From Streptomyces sp. NBC_01381 (GTDB lineage Bacteria; Actinomycetota; Actinomycetes; Streptomycetales; Streptomycetaceae): a stretch of 64,000 nucleotides of DNA. The position numbers and the translations under genes were made by a program. The notes under the pieces are model-generated. The model was not told the origin of the DNA and made no database searches. It saw nothing but the letters and a program-made list of their open reading frames with translations. Shown in pieces: positions 48,927 through 57,539 of this stretch; positions within the stretch are counted from its first letter, which is position 1; the number at the start of each line of letters is the position of its first letter. Location: contig NZ_JAPEPI010000002.1 of NCBI RefSeq assembly GCF_026340305.1, forward strand, positions 3,100,001 to 3,164,000. Reading direction: 5' to 3'.

Positions 48927-50978
48927 ATGACCGCCCCTCTCACCTCCCGTTTTCCGTACGCGAAGGGCCCCGACGGCAGCCGGAGGATCGGTTACGGCGC
49001 CGACTACAACCCCGAGCAGTGGCCGCGGGAGGTGTGGGAGGAGGACATCCGGCTGATGCGCGAAGCCGGTGTGAACGTCGTCTCCCTGGCGATCTTCTCC
49101 TGGGCCCGGCTCCAACCCACCGCCGACAGCTGGGACTTCGGCTGGCTCGACGAGGTCATGGACCTGCTGCACGCGGGTGGCATCGGCGTCGACCTGGCCA
49201 CCGCGACCGCCTCACCGCCGCCGTGGCTGACCACCGCGCACCCGGAGATCCTGCCGGTGACCGCGACCGGCGAGACGGTGTGGCCGGGCGCCCGGCAGCA
49301 CTGGCGGCCCACCTCGCCGGTCTTCCGCGCCCATGCGCTGCGGCTCGTACGGGAGGTGGCGACGCGCTACGCCGGCCACCCCGCCCTGATCGCCTGGCAT
49401 GTCAACAACGAGCTGGGCTGCCACAACGTCTACGACTACTCCGATGATGCGGCCCACGCCTTCCGCACCTGGCTGCGGCGCCGCTACACCACCCTCGACG
49501 GGATCAACCACGCCTGGGGCACGGCCTTCTGGTCCCAGCGCTACAGCGACTGGGGCCAGATCCTGCCGCCGCGCCTCGCGGCCTCACACCCCAACCCGAC
49601 CCAGCAGCTCGACTTCAAGCGCTTCTCGTCGGACGCGCTCAAGGAGCACCTGATCGCCGAGCGCGAGGTGCTGCGCGAGATCACTCCGGACGTCCCCGTC
49701 ACCACCAACTTCATGGTGATGAGCGGCACCAAGGGCATGGACTACGCGGACTGGGCGGCATCGGGCGCGCTCGACTTCGTCTCCAACGACCACTACGTCG
49801 TCCCCGGAGCGCGGGACCGCGACGAACTGTCCTTCTCCGCCAACCTGACCAGCGGCATCGCGGGCCACCGCCCCTGGTTCCTGATGGAGCACTCCACCAG
49901 CGCCGTGAACTGGCAGCCCGTCAACCTGGCCAAGAATGAAGGGGAGTTGGCCCGTGACTCGCTGCTGCATGTCGCGCACGGCGCCGACGCCGTCTGCTTC
50001 TTCCAGTGGCGCCAGTCGGCGGCGGGCGCCGAGAAATACCACTCGGCGATGGTGCCGCACGCCGGGGCCGACAGCGAACTCTTCCGCGCCGTCAGCGAGT
50101 TGGGGTGCACGCTCCAGGCCCTCGCGCCGCTCGCCGGCTCCGAGCGTGAACCCGCACGCGTGGCCGTCCTGTTCGACTGGGACTCTTGGTGGGCCGGCGA
50201 GCTGGACTCCCATCCCACCTCGCGGCTCGAATACCACCGCGAGGCACTTGACTGGTACTCGGCACTGCTGCGCCTCGGCATCCGCGCCGATGTCGTACCC
50301 GCCCACCGCACGGATCCGTCCTCGTACGACGTCGTGATCGCCCCCGTCCTGCATGTGATGCCGCAGACGCTCGCCAAGGAGCTCACGCGGTACGTCGAGG
50401 GCGGCGGCCACCTCGTCACCACGTACTTCTCCGGTGTCGTCGACGAGAACGACCACATCTGGCTCGGCGGCTACCCCGGCGCCCTGCGGGAGCTGCTCGG
50501 CATCCGGATCGAGGAGTTCGGGCCGCTGCTCGACGGCGACTCCGTGGACCTGGACAACGGGGCCACCGGGAGCATGTGGACCGATCGGATCGATGTGACG
50601 GGACCGGAGGTCGAGGTGCTCGCCCGCTATCGCACCGGCGCCTACGTCTCCCGCCCCGCGGTCACGCGGCGCACGACGGGCCGGGGTTCGGCCACGTACG
50701 TCTCCACGCGCCTCGGGGCCGAGGGCCTGGCCGGACTGCTGCCCGAGCTGCTCGCCGCGGTGGGGGTGACCAGTGAACTCCCTGAGCAGGCGCGGGGGTT
50801 GGTCGAGCTCGTGGTGCGCCACGATGCGGAGAGCCGGTATCTCTTCCTGGTCAACCGCGGGGACGAGTGCGTCGTACTGCCGGAACTGAGCGGGGACGTG
50901 CTCCTCGGGCAGAGCTCCTCCGGCAGTCTCGTCCTGGCGCCTCGCGACGTCGCGGTCCTGCGGCAGTCCGCGACGTAG
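48927..50978 (+). CDS. GH42 beta-galactosidase
   Basis: 683 residues, typical of GH42. The N-terminal TIM barrel starts at IGYGADYNPEQWPREVWEED. The acid/base Glu is in AWHVNNELGCHNVYDY and the nucleophile Glu in WFLMEHSTSAVNWQP. A middle trimerisation domain (VAVLFDWDSWWAGELDSHPT) and a C-terminal beta domain follow. There is no signal peptide, so it acts on imported galacto-oligosaccharides in the cytoplasm. AAAGGA precedes the ATG. It is probably co-transcribed with the importer. Confidence 0.94.
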   Translation: MTAPLTSRFPYAKGPDGSRRIGYGADYNPEQWPREVWEEDIRLMREAGVNVVSLAIFSWARLQPTADSWDFGWLDEVMDLLHAGGIGVDLATATASPPPWLTTAHPEILPVTATGETVWPGARQHWRPTSPVFRAHALRLVREVATRYAGHPALIAWHVNNELGCHNVYDYSDDAAHAFRTWLRRRYTTLDGINHAWGTAFWSQRYSDWGQILPPRLAASHPNPTQQLDFKRFSSDALKEHLIAEREVLREITPDVPVTTNFMVMSGTKGMDYADWAASGALDFVSNDHYVVPGARDRDELSFSANLTSGIAGHRPWFLMEHSTSAVNWQPVNLAKNEGELARDSLLHVAHGADAVCFFQWRQSAAGAEKYHSAMVPHAGADSELFRAVSELGCTLQALAPLAGSEREPARVAVLFDWDSWWAGELDSHPTSRLEYHREALDWYSALLRLGIRADVVPAHRTDPSSYDVVIAPVLHVMPQTLAKELTRYVEGGGHLVTTYFSGVVDENDHIWLGGYPGALRELLGIRIEEFGPLLDGDSVDLDNGATGSMWTDRIDVTGPEVEVLARYRTGAYVSRPAVTRRTTGRGSATYVSTRLGAEGLAGLLPELLAAVGVTSELPEQARGLVELVVRHDAESRYLFLVNRGDECVVLPELSGDVLLGQSSSGSLVLAPRDVAVLRQSAT

Positions 50979-50984
50979 GCGAGT

Positions 50985-51009
50985 GCCCTACGGCTGAGTG
51001 CCGTAGGGC
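50985..51009. terminator. Bidirectional hairpin between convergent GH42 and GH43 genes
   Basis: GCCCTACGGC and GCCGTAGGGC form a perfect 10-bp stem with loop TGAGT. It lies in the 41-base gap between the two stop codons and can serve both transcripts. Confidence 0.8.
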
Positions 51010-51019
51010 TCAGGAGGAT

Positions 51020-52522
51020 TCAGGCACCCGCGCGCTTCCACCGCTGGTTGTCGGCTTCGCTGTCGCAGGTCCACTGGACCAGCGCGGCCCCGTCGTTGCC
51101 TGACCTGTTCTGTACGTCGAGACACTTGCCGCTGTGCCGCGCGACGAGGCGCACGCCGTCCCCGGTGGTGTCCTCCACCGTCCAGCGCTGGCTTTCGGCC
51201 TCGCCGCAGGCGGACTGGACGACGGCCGCGCCGTCGTCGGCGGAGGCGTCACGGACGTCGAGGCACTTCCCGCTGTGCCGGAGCATCGCGCGCACTGTGC
51301 CGTCCCCCGAGTCCTGCAGCCAGAACTGCTGGTTGAGGCGCCCCTGAGCGCAGGACCACTGGACCGCGGCCGCACCGTCACCCAGGGACTCGTCGGCGAT
51401 GTCGGCGCACTTCCCGCTGTGCTCCGCGGTGAGGGTCTCCCAGGTGCCGGTGCCGCTCACCTTGCCGGCCTCCGCGTCGACGGAGATCTGCGGGTAGTAG
51501 TCCATCGTCATCGTGTCCCCGGTGGGGAAGTGCAGCGGGAGCCACACGTACTGGGAGTCGTTGACGTTCCCGCCCATCGAGTTGCCCCAGCGGTCGCCCA
51601 TGTAGAGATACGACGTCCCGGAGGCGCCCTGGACCGACAGGACGTACGCGGTCTGCGAGCCGTACGTCTTCCCGTCGCCGATGTCCTTCAGCTCGTTCCA
51701 GTCGCCGGTGATGCTGCTGGCGCTGCTGTACTTCTGCTGGTTCGGCGACCAGCCGGTGGCGCCGGACGTCAGCAGGAAGTACCTGCCGTCGCGCTTGAAC
51801 ATGGCCGGTGCCTCGCGCGACTGGCCCTCCCACAGCTTGCGCACCAGGGAGTCCACCTTGGTGTAGTCCGCGGACAGCCGATAGACGTGCAGATCGGCGT
51901 TCTCGTTCGCTGCCGAGATCATGTAGCCGGTGCCGTCGTCGTCGACGAACGTGGTGATGTCCCGCGACATGTGGTCGAGCGGCCGGAAGCTGCCCTGCCA
52001 GACGTAGTCGCCGTCCACGGTGGAGGAGACCGCCACGGCGGCGCGGGCCTCGCCGTAGTCGGAGCCGTTCTCCTTGTGCATCCACATCACGTACTTGCCG
52101 GTGGCCTTGTTGTAAATGACCTTGGGGCGCTCGATGTTGGCCCAGTCCAGCTCCGGGTCCGACTTCTCGGTCAGGACGTGGTTGCGGAACTCCCAGGTCT
52201 TCAGGTCGGTGGAGCGGTAGGCGGAGACGTACCGGAAGGTGTTGTCCTCGTTCCGGTTCTCACCGAACCAGTAGTAGTACCCGTCCACCTTGATCACGCC
52301 GCCGCCGTGAGCGTGCACGACCTCGCCGTTCGGGTCGGTGAACTGGGTGCCGTTGGTGACGGTGACGGCGGCGGAGGCTGCCTGGGCCGAGCCCGGCGGA
52401 GAGAGGAAGGTGAGGAGGAGCCCTGCCAGGGCGGCGAACAGCAGGGCGACCACGCCTTTCGTCCTCCGCCTCCTCCTGGGCTCCGGTGTTCTCCTCGTTC
52501 TCCTCTGCAGATGCGCGGACAT
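51020..52522 (-). CDS. Secreted GH43 glycosidase with C-terminal ricin-type (CBM13) module, probable exo-beta-1,3-galactanase
   Basis: 500 residues. A long Arg-rich signal peptide ends near AQAASA. The catalytic five-bladed propeller begins VTNGTQFTDPNGEVVHAHGG and continues YYYWFGENRNEDNTFRYVSA, WANIERPKVIYNKATGKYVM and SREAPAMFKRDGRYFLLTSG; this pattern fits GH43 subfamily 24 galactanases. The last ~130 residues contain three beta-trefoil repeats, each with a KCLDV-like and a QxW element. Actinomycete enzymes with this layout release galactose from beta-1,3-galactan backbones. It lies downstream of the GH5 gene on the same strand. Confidence 0.85.
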   Translation of the reverse strand: MSAHLQRRTRRTPEPRRRRRTKGVVALLFAALAGLLLTFLSPPGSAQAASAAVTVTNGTQFTDPNGEVVHAHGGGVIKVDGYYYWFGENRNEDNTFRYVSAYRSTDLKTWEFRNHVLTEKSDPELDWANIERPKVIYNKATGKYVMWMHKENGSDYGEARAAVAVSSTVDGDYVWQGSFRPLDHMSRDITTFVDDDGTGYMISAANENADLHVYRLSADYTKVDSLVRKLWEGQSREAPAMFKRDGRYFLLTSGATGWSPNQQKYSSASSITGDWNELKDIGDGKTYGSQTAYVLSVQGASGTSYLYMGDRWGNSMGGNVNDSQYVWLPLHFPTGDTMTMDYYPQISVDAEAGKVSGTGTWETLTAEHSGKCADIADESLGDGAAAVQWSCAQGRLNQQFWLQDSGDGTVRAMLRHSGKCLDVRDASADDGAAVVQSACGEAESQRWTVEDTTGDGVRLVARHSGKCLDVQNRSGNDGAALVQWTCDSEADNQRWKRAGA

Positions 52523-52543
52523 GACTTCTCCCTGTCGGAGTGT

Positions 52544-52577
52544 GGGGGGTGGGGGGTGGGGGGTTGTGGGGGATGGG
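52544..52577 (+). other. G-rich tract, potential G-quadruplex, between gh5 and gh43
   Basis: Three runs of six G separated by single T, then a run of five G and one of three. This satisfies the G4 rule on the plus strand, which is the template strand for both flanking genes; their mRNA would be C-rich here. Confidence 0.6.
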
Positions 52578-52605
52578 CGGGGCGTGCGGGTGTGTAGGCG
52601 TGCGG

Positions 52606-53721
52606 CTACCCGGCGTCGAGGCCCCAGGCGTGCTTGAGGCGGTCGATCCCGCTGGGGTTGCGGGGGGTGAGTCGCAGGTCCGTGCCGCTGCCCTCCAGGG
52701 CGAAGAGGGAGTAGTAGTCGTACATGGGCCGCTCCTGGTGCTTGCCGCCGAGGGCCGGCCAATAGATCGCGCCCATGCCGAGGGAGCGGACGGTGTCGGT
52801 GTCCGCGCGCAGGTACCGGACGAAGTTCTCGCCGCTGTCCGGGTCGTTGTAGTCGAATCCGGTGTCGGGCTCGTCGTCCATGGGCGCCCCGAACTCGTCC
52901 AGGACGGTGCGCGAGGCACAGTCGCCGAGTCCGTTCTTGAGGTCGGCGACCCACCCGTCGTAGTCCTTCGGGTCCTTTCCGAAGGCGTAGTGGTGGAGGG
53001 AGAGATAGGTCCCGTCGAGCCTGCTGTCGGCGCACACGGACTTGACCTCGTCGTTGTAGCCGGACCCGCTGACGAAGATCCGTTCCTTGGGGATCGCCGG
53101 GCGGTCGGCGATCCAAGTGGCGGCGATGTCCGCCCACTCGGTGGCGCTGTATCCGCGGGGCTCGTTCATCGGCTCGAAGTACACGTGGTCGTCGGAGCCG
53201 TACCTCTCCGCGACCGTGTTCCACATCGAGTTGAAGGCGGCCATGTCGATGATCCGGCCGTTCGAGGACGCTCCGTCCTCCCAGTAGGAGAGGACGACCT
53301 TGAACCCCTTGGCCGTCGCGGCGTCGATCGCGCCGGTGTAGGCGTCCCACCACGGCGTGCCCACCGACTTGGTGTTGACGGGGAGGCGGACGGTGTTCAC
53401 GCCGATGCTCTCGAACCCGGTGTAGACGGAGTCGGCCTTGGCCTTCACGGTGTCGTAGCTGTCCGCGACGTCCAGCCCTTCGGGGACGGCGGGGGCGTCG
53501 ACGAAATTGTCGCCGGGGCGCGCCCAGTTCACGCCCTTGAACTGGCTCGGGTCCAGCTCGCTCGGCTCCGCGGTGGCCGATGAAGCGCCGGACACGACGG
53601 CGATCGGCACGGCTACCAGTACGGGCAACAGGGCGGCCAGCGCGCGACGTTGGGGCCGGCGGAGTCGGCGCCTTCGGGCCGGTGGCGGCGTGCTGGGCTG
53701 CGAGGTGATGTGGGGGGACAT
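52606..53721 (-). CDS. Secreted GH5-like glycoside hydrolase
   Basis: 371 residues. A signal peptide (RRALAALLPVLVAVPIAVVS, cleavage near ATAEP) precedes a TIM barrel. The acid/base Glu is in VYFEPMNEPRGYS and the nucleophile in TVLDEFGAPM, with SLHHYAF in between. GH5 covers cellulases, mannanases and some galactanases; its place beside GH43 and GH42 genes suggests action on an arabinogalactan-type substrate. GGAAGGAAG precedes the ATG at 53721. A LacI-type operator lies 37 bases upstream. Confidence 0.88.
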   Translation of the reverse strand: MSPHITSQPSTPPPARRRRLRRPQRRALAALLPVLVAVPIAVVSGASSATAEPSELDPSQFKGVNWARPGDNFVDAPAVPEGLDVADSYDTVKAKADSVYTGFESIGVNTVRLPVNTKSVGTPWWDAYTGAIDAATAKGFKVVLSYWEDGASSNGRIIDMAAFNSMWNTVAERYGSDDHVYFEPMNEPRGYSATEWADIAATWIADRPAIPKERIFVSGSGYNDEVKSVCADSRLDGTYLSLHHYAFGKDPKDYDGWVADLKNGLGDCASRTVLDEFGAPMDDEPDTGFDYNDPDSGENFVRYLRADTDTVRSLGMGAIYWPALGGKHQERPMYDYYSLFALEGSGTDLRLTPRNPSGIDRLKHAWGLDAG

Positions 53722-53757
53722 GTCTTCCTTCCCTGGTGCGGCGGCCAAGGGCTCTGG

Positions 53758-53773
53758 ATGTTCACGTAAACAT
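53758..53773. promoter_or_regulatory. LacI-type operator 3, upstream of the GH5-GH43 operon
   Basis: ATGTTCACGTAAACAT matches operator 1 at 15 of 16 positions. This links the extracellular glycosidases to the same regulator as the importer. The remaining ~290 bases up to the PhyH gene hold no gene; they contain a short CGTGC tandem repeat near 54035. Confidence 0.8.
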
Positions 53774-54065
53774 CCGGCGGGTCGAGTGAAACCTTGGGAG
53801 CAGCCCCGGAATCTGTCAAGGACTTGTGCACGGAGGGGTCGCGTGAAATCCCCGGCTTGGACGCAAAGTGGCTGATGAGGCCGCTCAATCTCGGTCCAGG
53901 GGTGGGGATGTGGCCACGTGGCCACCTGACGTGCCGTCATCCTGTTTCTGTGTCGGCGCCGTTGACGAAGCTTTGCGCCGCCCCTAACATCCTCCGACGA
54001 AGCCGCACAGAATCAAACAAGTGGCAACGTTCTTCCGTGCCGTGCCGTGCCGTGCCGCGCGTACT

Positions 54066-54890
54066 TCACAGGCCGTCGCGGTCGTGCCAGTGCTCCTGCC
54101 AGCGCCAGTCGATGGGGTCGTCGGCGCGCTGGTACCGGATGTCGGTGGACAGGCGGGTCACTTCGTCCGGATCGGTGTTGTCGAGGGAAGCGTGCACCAG
54201 GTACGGGGAGTGGACCACCATGTCGCCCGCCTCGTAGTCGGCGATCAGCCAGCGGGAGTCGAACTCCTCGGCCAGCGCCGGGAGATCGGCCGTGATCGAG
54301 GCGGCGGGCCTGCCGAGGCGGCCGTCCTGTTCCTCGGCGCGCACCCGCTCATGACTGCCTTCGAGGTAGACAAGGCCGCCGCGTGTGGCGGGGCAGTCGC
54401 CCAACGGGATCCAGGAACTGAGCACTCGGTCGGTGCCCTCCCGTAGATACACCAGGTCGTAGTGGGCCTGGGTGGCGAATCCGATGCCCGTGTCACCCGC
54501 CCGCTGATGCCGGATGATCTTCCGCCGGTGCAGGAACGCCGATGCGTCGAGGAACCACGCGTACCAGTCGCGCAGCGCGGGCTGGGTGCAGAACTCCTGG
54601 TAGACGGGGCCCGGCACCAGCTCCTTGAACAGCACCCGGCGCAGGGCCGCCGGCTGTGGGTTGGACCGGCCCCGCTCCCGGAGCCCGGTCGGGGCGAGGG
54701 CATCGAAGTAGTGGCGGCGGAACGCGGTCACGGCGTCCACCGCCAGGGCGCCCTTGAGGTAGAGGTAGCCGTCGCGGCGCAGACGGGTCCACAGGGCGGC
54801 ACGGTCGTGCCGCTCTTCGTCGGGTACCGGTGCGAGGGCACCCATCCTGGTGGGCGCGGTGTCGAGTACGTAGCCGTTGGAGGTCAGCAT
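54066..54890 (-). CDS. Phytanoyl-CoA dioxygenase (PhyH)-family Fe(II)/2-oxoglutarate oxygenase
   Basis: 274 residues, one double-stranded beta-helix domain. The metal-binding H-x-D is in QAHYDLVYLREG and the distal His in DMVVHSPYLVHASLDN, with an Arg for 2-oxoglutarate shortly after (VTRLSTDIRYQ). These enzymes hydroxylate small molecules such as lipids, ectoine or secondary metabolites. The ATG at 54890 is chosen because AGGA lies 8 bases upstream. It is divergent from an AraC regulator that probably controls it. Substrate unknown. Confidence 0.88.
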   Translation of the reverse strand: MLTSNGYVLDTAPTRMGALAPVPDEERHDRAALWTRLRRDGYLYLKGALAVDAVTAFRRHYFDALAPTGLRERGRSNPQPAALRRVLFKELVPGPVYQEFCTQPALRDWYAWFLDASAFLHRRKIIRHQRAGDTGIGFATQAHYDLVYLREGTDRVLSSWIPLGDCPATRGGLVYLEGSHERVRAEEQDGRLGRPAASITADLPALAEEFDSRWLIADYEAGDMVVHSPYLVHASLDNTDPDEVTRLSTDIRYQRADDPIDWRWQEHWHDRDGL

Positions 54891-54991
54891 GGCCACGATC
54901 CTGGACTCGGCGGGGCTCGCAGGGCCATGCACGAATGCGGGCCCGTGGTGGGACTTTTCGGGGCACGGGCCGTCCCGCCTACAGTGACCGC

Positions 54992-55756
54992 ATGCCGGGC
55001 TGGTCGCGTTATCTCACCCCCGCCGCCGCGCACTGGGGGCTCGGCCTGGTGTGCCTGGGAGCGGGCGGGCAGAGCGGCCGTATCGGGACGGTGCGCGAGC
55101 GGGTGCTTTCCTCGCATGCCGTGGTCCTCGTGACCGCGGGGCGCGGACGCTGCAACGACCGCCCGGTCGTCCCGCCGACCCTGTTCCACCTGCCGGCGGG
55201 GGTGCCCCACACCTACGGTCCCGACGAGCATGGCTGGAGCGAGCAGTGGGCTCTGTACGACGGCCCGGCCGCTCACGCGTACGCCGAACTCGGCTATCTC
55301 CCGGCCGAGGCGACCCCCATGGCCGTGGCCGCATCGGCCGTCCTGCTGTTCACCCGGCTGCGCCGCGCCCTGGACCGCCCCGACCCCGAGACCGCGTCGG
55401 CCGCCGCCCTCCACGAACTGATCACCGCGCTTGGCCGCCCGCAGACCGAACACCCCGTGCTGGTCGCGCTGGCCCGCAACAGCGCACTCCCGCTCCCGGT
55501 CACGGCGCGCGAACTCGGCCTGACTGCCGAGAAGTTGAGGGACATCGTCCGTCAGCAGACCGGGCACGGCCCGAAGGAGTACGTCCAGCGGCTGCGCATC
55601 AACCGGGCCAAGGAGCTGCTCGCGGAGACGGACCTGACCGTCGTCGCGGTCTCCCGCCGCACCGGATTCAACGACCCCGGCTACTTCACCCGCCAGTTCA
55701 CCCGCCGCACGGGCGTCACACCGTCCGCCTTCCGTGCCCAACAGCGCCGGGCATGA
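54992..55756 (+). CDS. AraC-family transcriptional regulator
   Basis: 254 residues. The N-terminal part is a cupin-like sensor (VVLVTAGRGRCNDRPVVPPT, FHLPAGVPHTYGPDEHGW). The C-terminal ~100 residues carry two helix-turn-helix units (LPVTARELGLTAEKLRDIVR and LTVVAVSRRTGFNDPGYFTR). Divergent pairing with a PhyH gene is a common actinomycete arrangement, so it most likely activates that gene in response to a carbohydrate-like ligand. Confidence 0.9.
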   Translation: MPGWSRYLTPAAAHWGLGLVCLGAGGQSGRIGTVRERVLSSHAVVLVTAGRGRCNDRPVVPPTLFHLPAGVPHTYGPDEHGWSEQWALYDGPAAHAYAELGYLPAEATPMAVAASAVLLFTRLRRALDRPDPETASAAALHELITALGRPQTEHPVLVALARNSALPLPVTARELGLTAEKLRDIVRQQTGHGPKEYVQRLRINRAKELLAETDLTVVAVSRRTGFNDPGYFTRQFTRRTGVTPSAFRAQQRRA

Positions 55757-55888
55757 CCGCCAGACAGGGCAGGGCTGCCGCCAAGTGGTTGGTGGGGCGG
55801 GTGAGACGAGTGGGGCTGCTGCGCGTATGTGACGGCACACGGAAACCCATCCGGCGGTGGCGTACACCGCCGGGGACAGGAGTCGCAC

Positions 55889-56605
55889 GTGTCGCGCAAG
55901 AAGACTCTCACCCGTAAGAAGAAGGTCGTCCTCATGGTGGGCGCCGCCGCGCTGGTGGCGGGAACAGCGGTGGTGATGACCGGTACGAGCCAGGCGTCGG
56001 GAGCGTGTGACGGGCTGGCCACCGCGTTGAGCAACAACGAGGAGTTCATCGCGGGTCAGCGAGCCAACCCCGACGCCCAGTCCGCCGCGCGGATCGCCAA
56101 TAGGGAAGCGGTGATCGAGGAGATCAGGCGGAAGCAGGCGGCGTCGGGCTGCGACGCGGATGCCGGGGCGGGTGCGGAGGGCGGCGCGGAGGCCGGCGGG
56201 GGTGCCGGGGCCGGTGAAGGAGCGGGTGCCGGTGAAGGAGCAGGCGCCGGCGAGGGCGGCTCCGGTGGGGACGCTGCTCAGCCGCCGGCAGAGGAGCCGG
56301 GCGGCGATGCCACGGCCACGGCCCCGCCCGAGGACGGGGGAGACGCGGGGGCGGAGGGCGAGGTCGTCTGTGCCGGTTCCACCGTCACGCTGTCCGGCGA
56401 GGGCGGCGCGCCGGCCGCGTCCAGCAACGAGTTCCCCGTCGGTACGCAGCTGAAGGTGACGAACCTGGACAACTCCAAGTCCACGACAGTGGAGGTCACT
56501 TCGGCGTCGGGCAGCTGTGTGCTGCTGAACAACGCGGCGTTCGAGGAGGTGCGCGAGTCCGGGAAGTTCCTGATCCGCAAGGCGCGGATCGAGCGCGTCG
56601 GATAG
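55889..56605 (+). CDS. Secreted protein with Gly/Ala/Glu repeat linker
   Basis: 238 residues. A Lys/Arg-rich start and hydrophobic core (VVLMVGAAALVAGTAVVMTG) with cleavage near SQASG predict secretion. A small helical segment with two cysteines (GACDGLATALSNNEEF, QAASGCDAD) is followed by a ~60-residue linker with GAGEGA repeats, then a beta-rich C-terminal domain (GTQLKVTNLDNSKSTTVEVT, SCVLLNNAAFEEVRESGKFL, ending RIERVG) that resembles the double-psi barrel of RlpA-like proteins. The GTG start has AGGAG upstream. Function unknown; cell-wall association is an inference. Confidence 0.75.
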   Translation: MSRKKTLTRKKKVVLMVGAAALVAGTAVVMTGTSQASGACDGLATALSNNEEFIAGQRANPDAQSAARIANREAVIEEIRRKQAASGCDADAGAGAEGGAEAGGGAGAGEGAGAGEGAGAGEGGSGGDAAQPPAEEPGGDATATAPPEDGGDAGAEGEVVCAGSTVTLSGEGGAPAASSNEFPVGTQLKVTNLDNSKSTTVEVTSASGSCVLLNNAAFEEVRESGKFLIRKARIERVG

Positions 56606-56702
56606 GTGGGTCCGGTGGGTGGGCCCGGTAGGTGGATCCGTTAGGTGGATCCGGGGATCCCGGGCGCTTGTGCGGCCCTGACGGTGGCTTCAGGATGCAG
56701 GC

Positions 56703-57539
56703 ATGTCTGAGTCGACGTCAGCATCCGCAGCCGCGCCGGGATCCTCGTCGCCCTCCGTTCTCGCCGCCCTGGTGGCCGGGTTGCGTGGAGGCGCGATCGA
56801 AGTCGTCGACCTCACCGCGCCGTTGTCGTCCAGCACCCCGGTCCTTGAACTGCCGCCCGAGTTCGGGCAGACCAAGGTGTTCGAGCTGGAGGAGATCAGC
56901 AGGTACGACGACCGGGGGCCCGCCTGGTACTGGAACAACTTCCGCACCGGCGAGCACACCGGCACCCACTTCGACGCACCCAACCACTGGGTCACCGGCA
57001 AGGACCTCGCCGACGTCGCCTCGGTGCCCGCCCACCAACTGGTGGCTCCCGCGGTGGTGCTCGACGTCACCGACGAGGTCGCCAAGGACCCCGACTTCCT
57101 CATCGAGGTGGAGCACATACAGGCGTGGCAGAACCGGCACGGGGCGCTGCCCGACGGCGGGTGGCTCCTCGTGCGGACCGGGTGGAGCAGCAGGTCGTAC
57201 GCGCAAGGCCCCTTCCTCAACGCGGATGAGAACGGGCCTCATACGCCGGGCCTGTCCGCCGAGTGCGCCCGCTGGGTGGCCGAGCAGTCGCCGGTGGCCG
57301 GGCTCGGCGTGGAGACGGTGGGCACCGACGCGGGCCGTGCGCACGCGTTCGAGCCGGCGTTTCCCTGCCACTCGTACCTCATGGGCAGCGGCAAGTACGG
57401 CCTGACGCAGCTGCAGAACCTGGCCGAACTGCCGCCGACCGGGGCCGTCGTGATCGCGGGGCCGCTGCCCATCGTCTCCGGCTCCGGGGCGCCGGCCCGG
57501 GTCCTCGCCCTCGTCGAACGGGCGGGGCGGCCGTCGTGA
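56703..57539 (+). CDS. Cyclase-family (kynurenine formamidase-like) metal-dependent hydrolase
   Basis: 278 residues. The metal-binding signature HTGTHFDAPNHWV is intact, together with the N-terminal IEVVDLTAPLSSSTPVLEL. The family includes kynurenine formamidase and hydrolases that open lactones or cyclic amides. It has no signal peptide. Its stop overlaps the start of a ThDP enzyme gene by 4 bp, so the two probably act in sequence on one substrate. The identity of that substrate is not evident. Confidence 0.88.
   Translation: MSESTSASAAAPGSSSPSVLAALVAGLRGGAIEVVDLTAPLSSSTPVLELPPEFGQTKVFELEEISRYDDRGPAWYWNNFRTGEHTGTHFDAPNHWVTGKDLADVASVPAHQLVAPAVVLDVTDEVAKDPDFLIEVEHIQAWQNRHGALPDGGWLLVRTGWSSRSYAQGPFLNADENGPHTPGLSAECARWVAEQSPVAGLGVETVGTDAGRAHAFEPAFPCHSYLMGSGKYGLTQLQNLAELPPTGAVVIAGPLPIVSGSGAPARVLALVERAGRPS

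Noticed and set aside
54035..54058. CGTGC tandem repeat as a regulatory element
   Set aside because: Only four 5-bp copies in a GC-rich gap; too little to distinguish from chance slippage.
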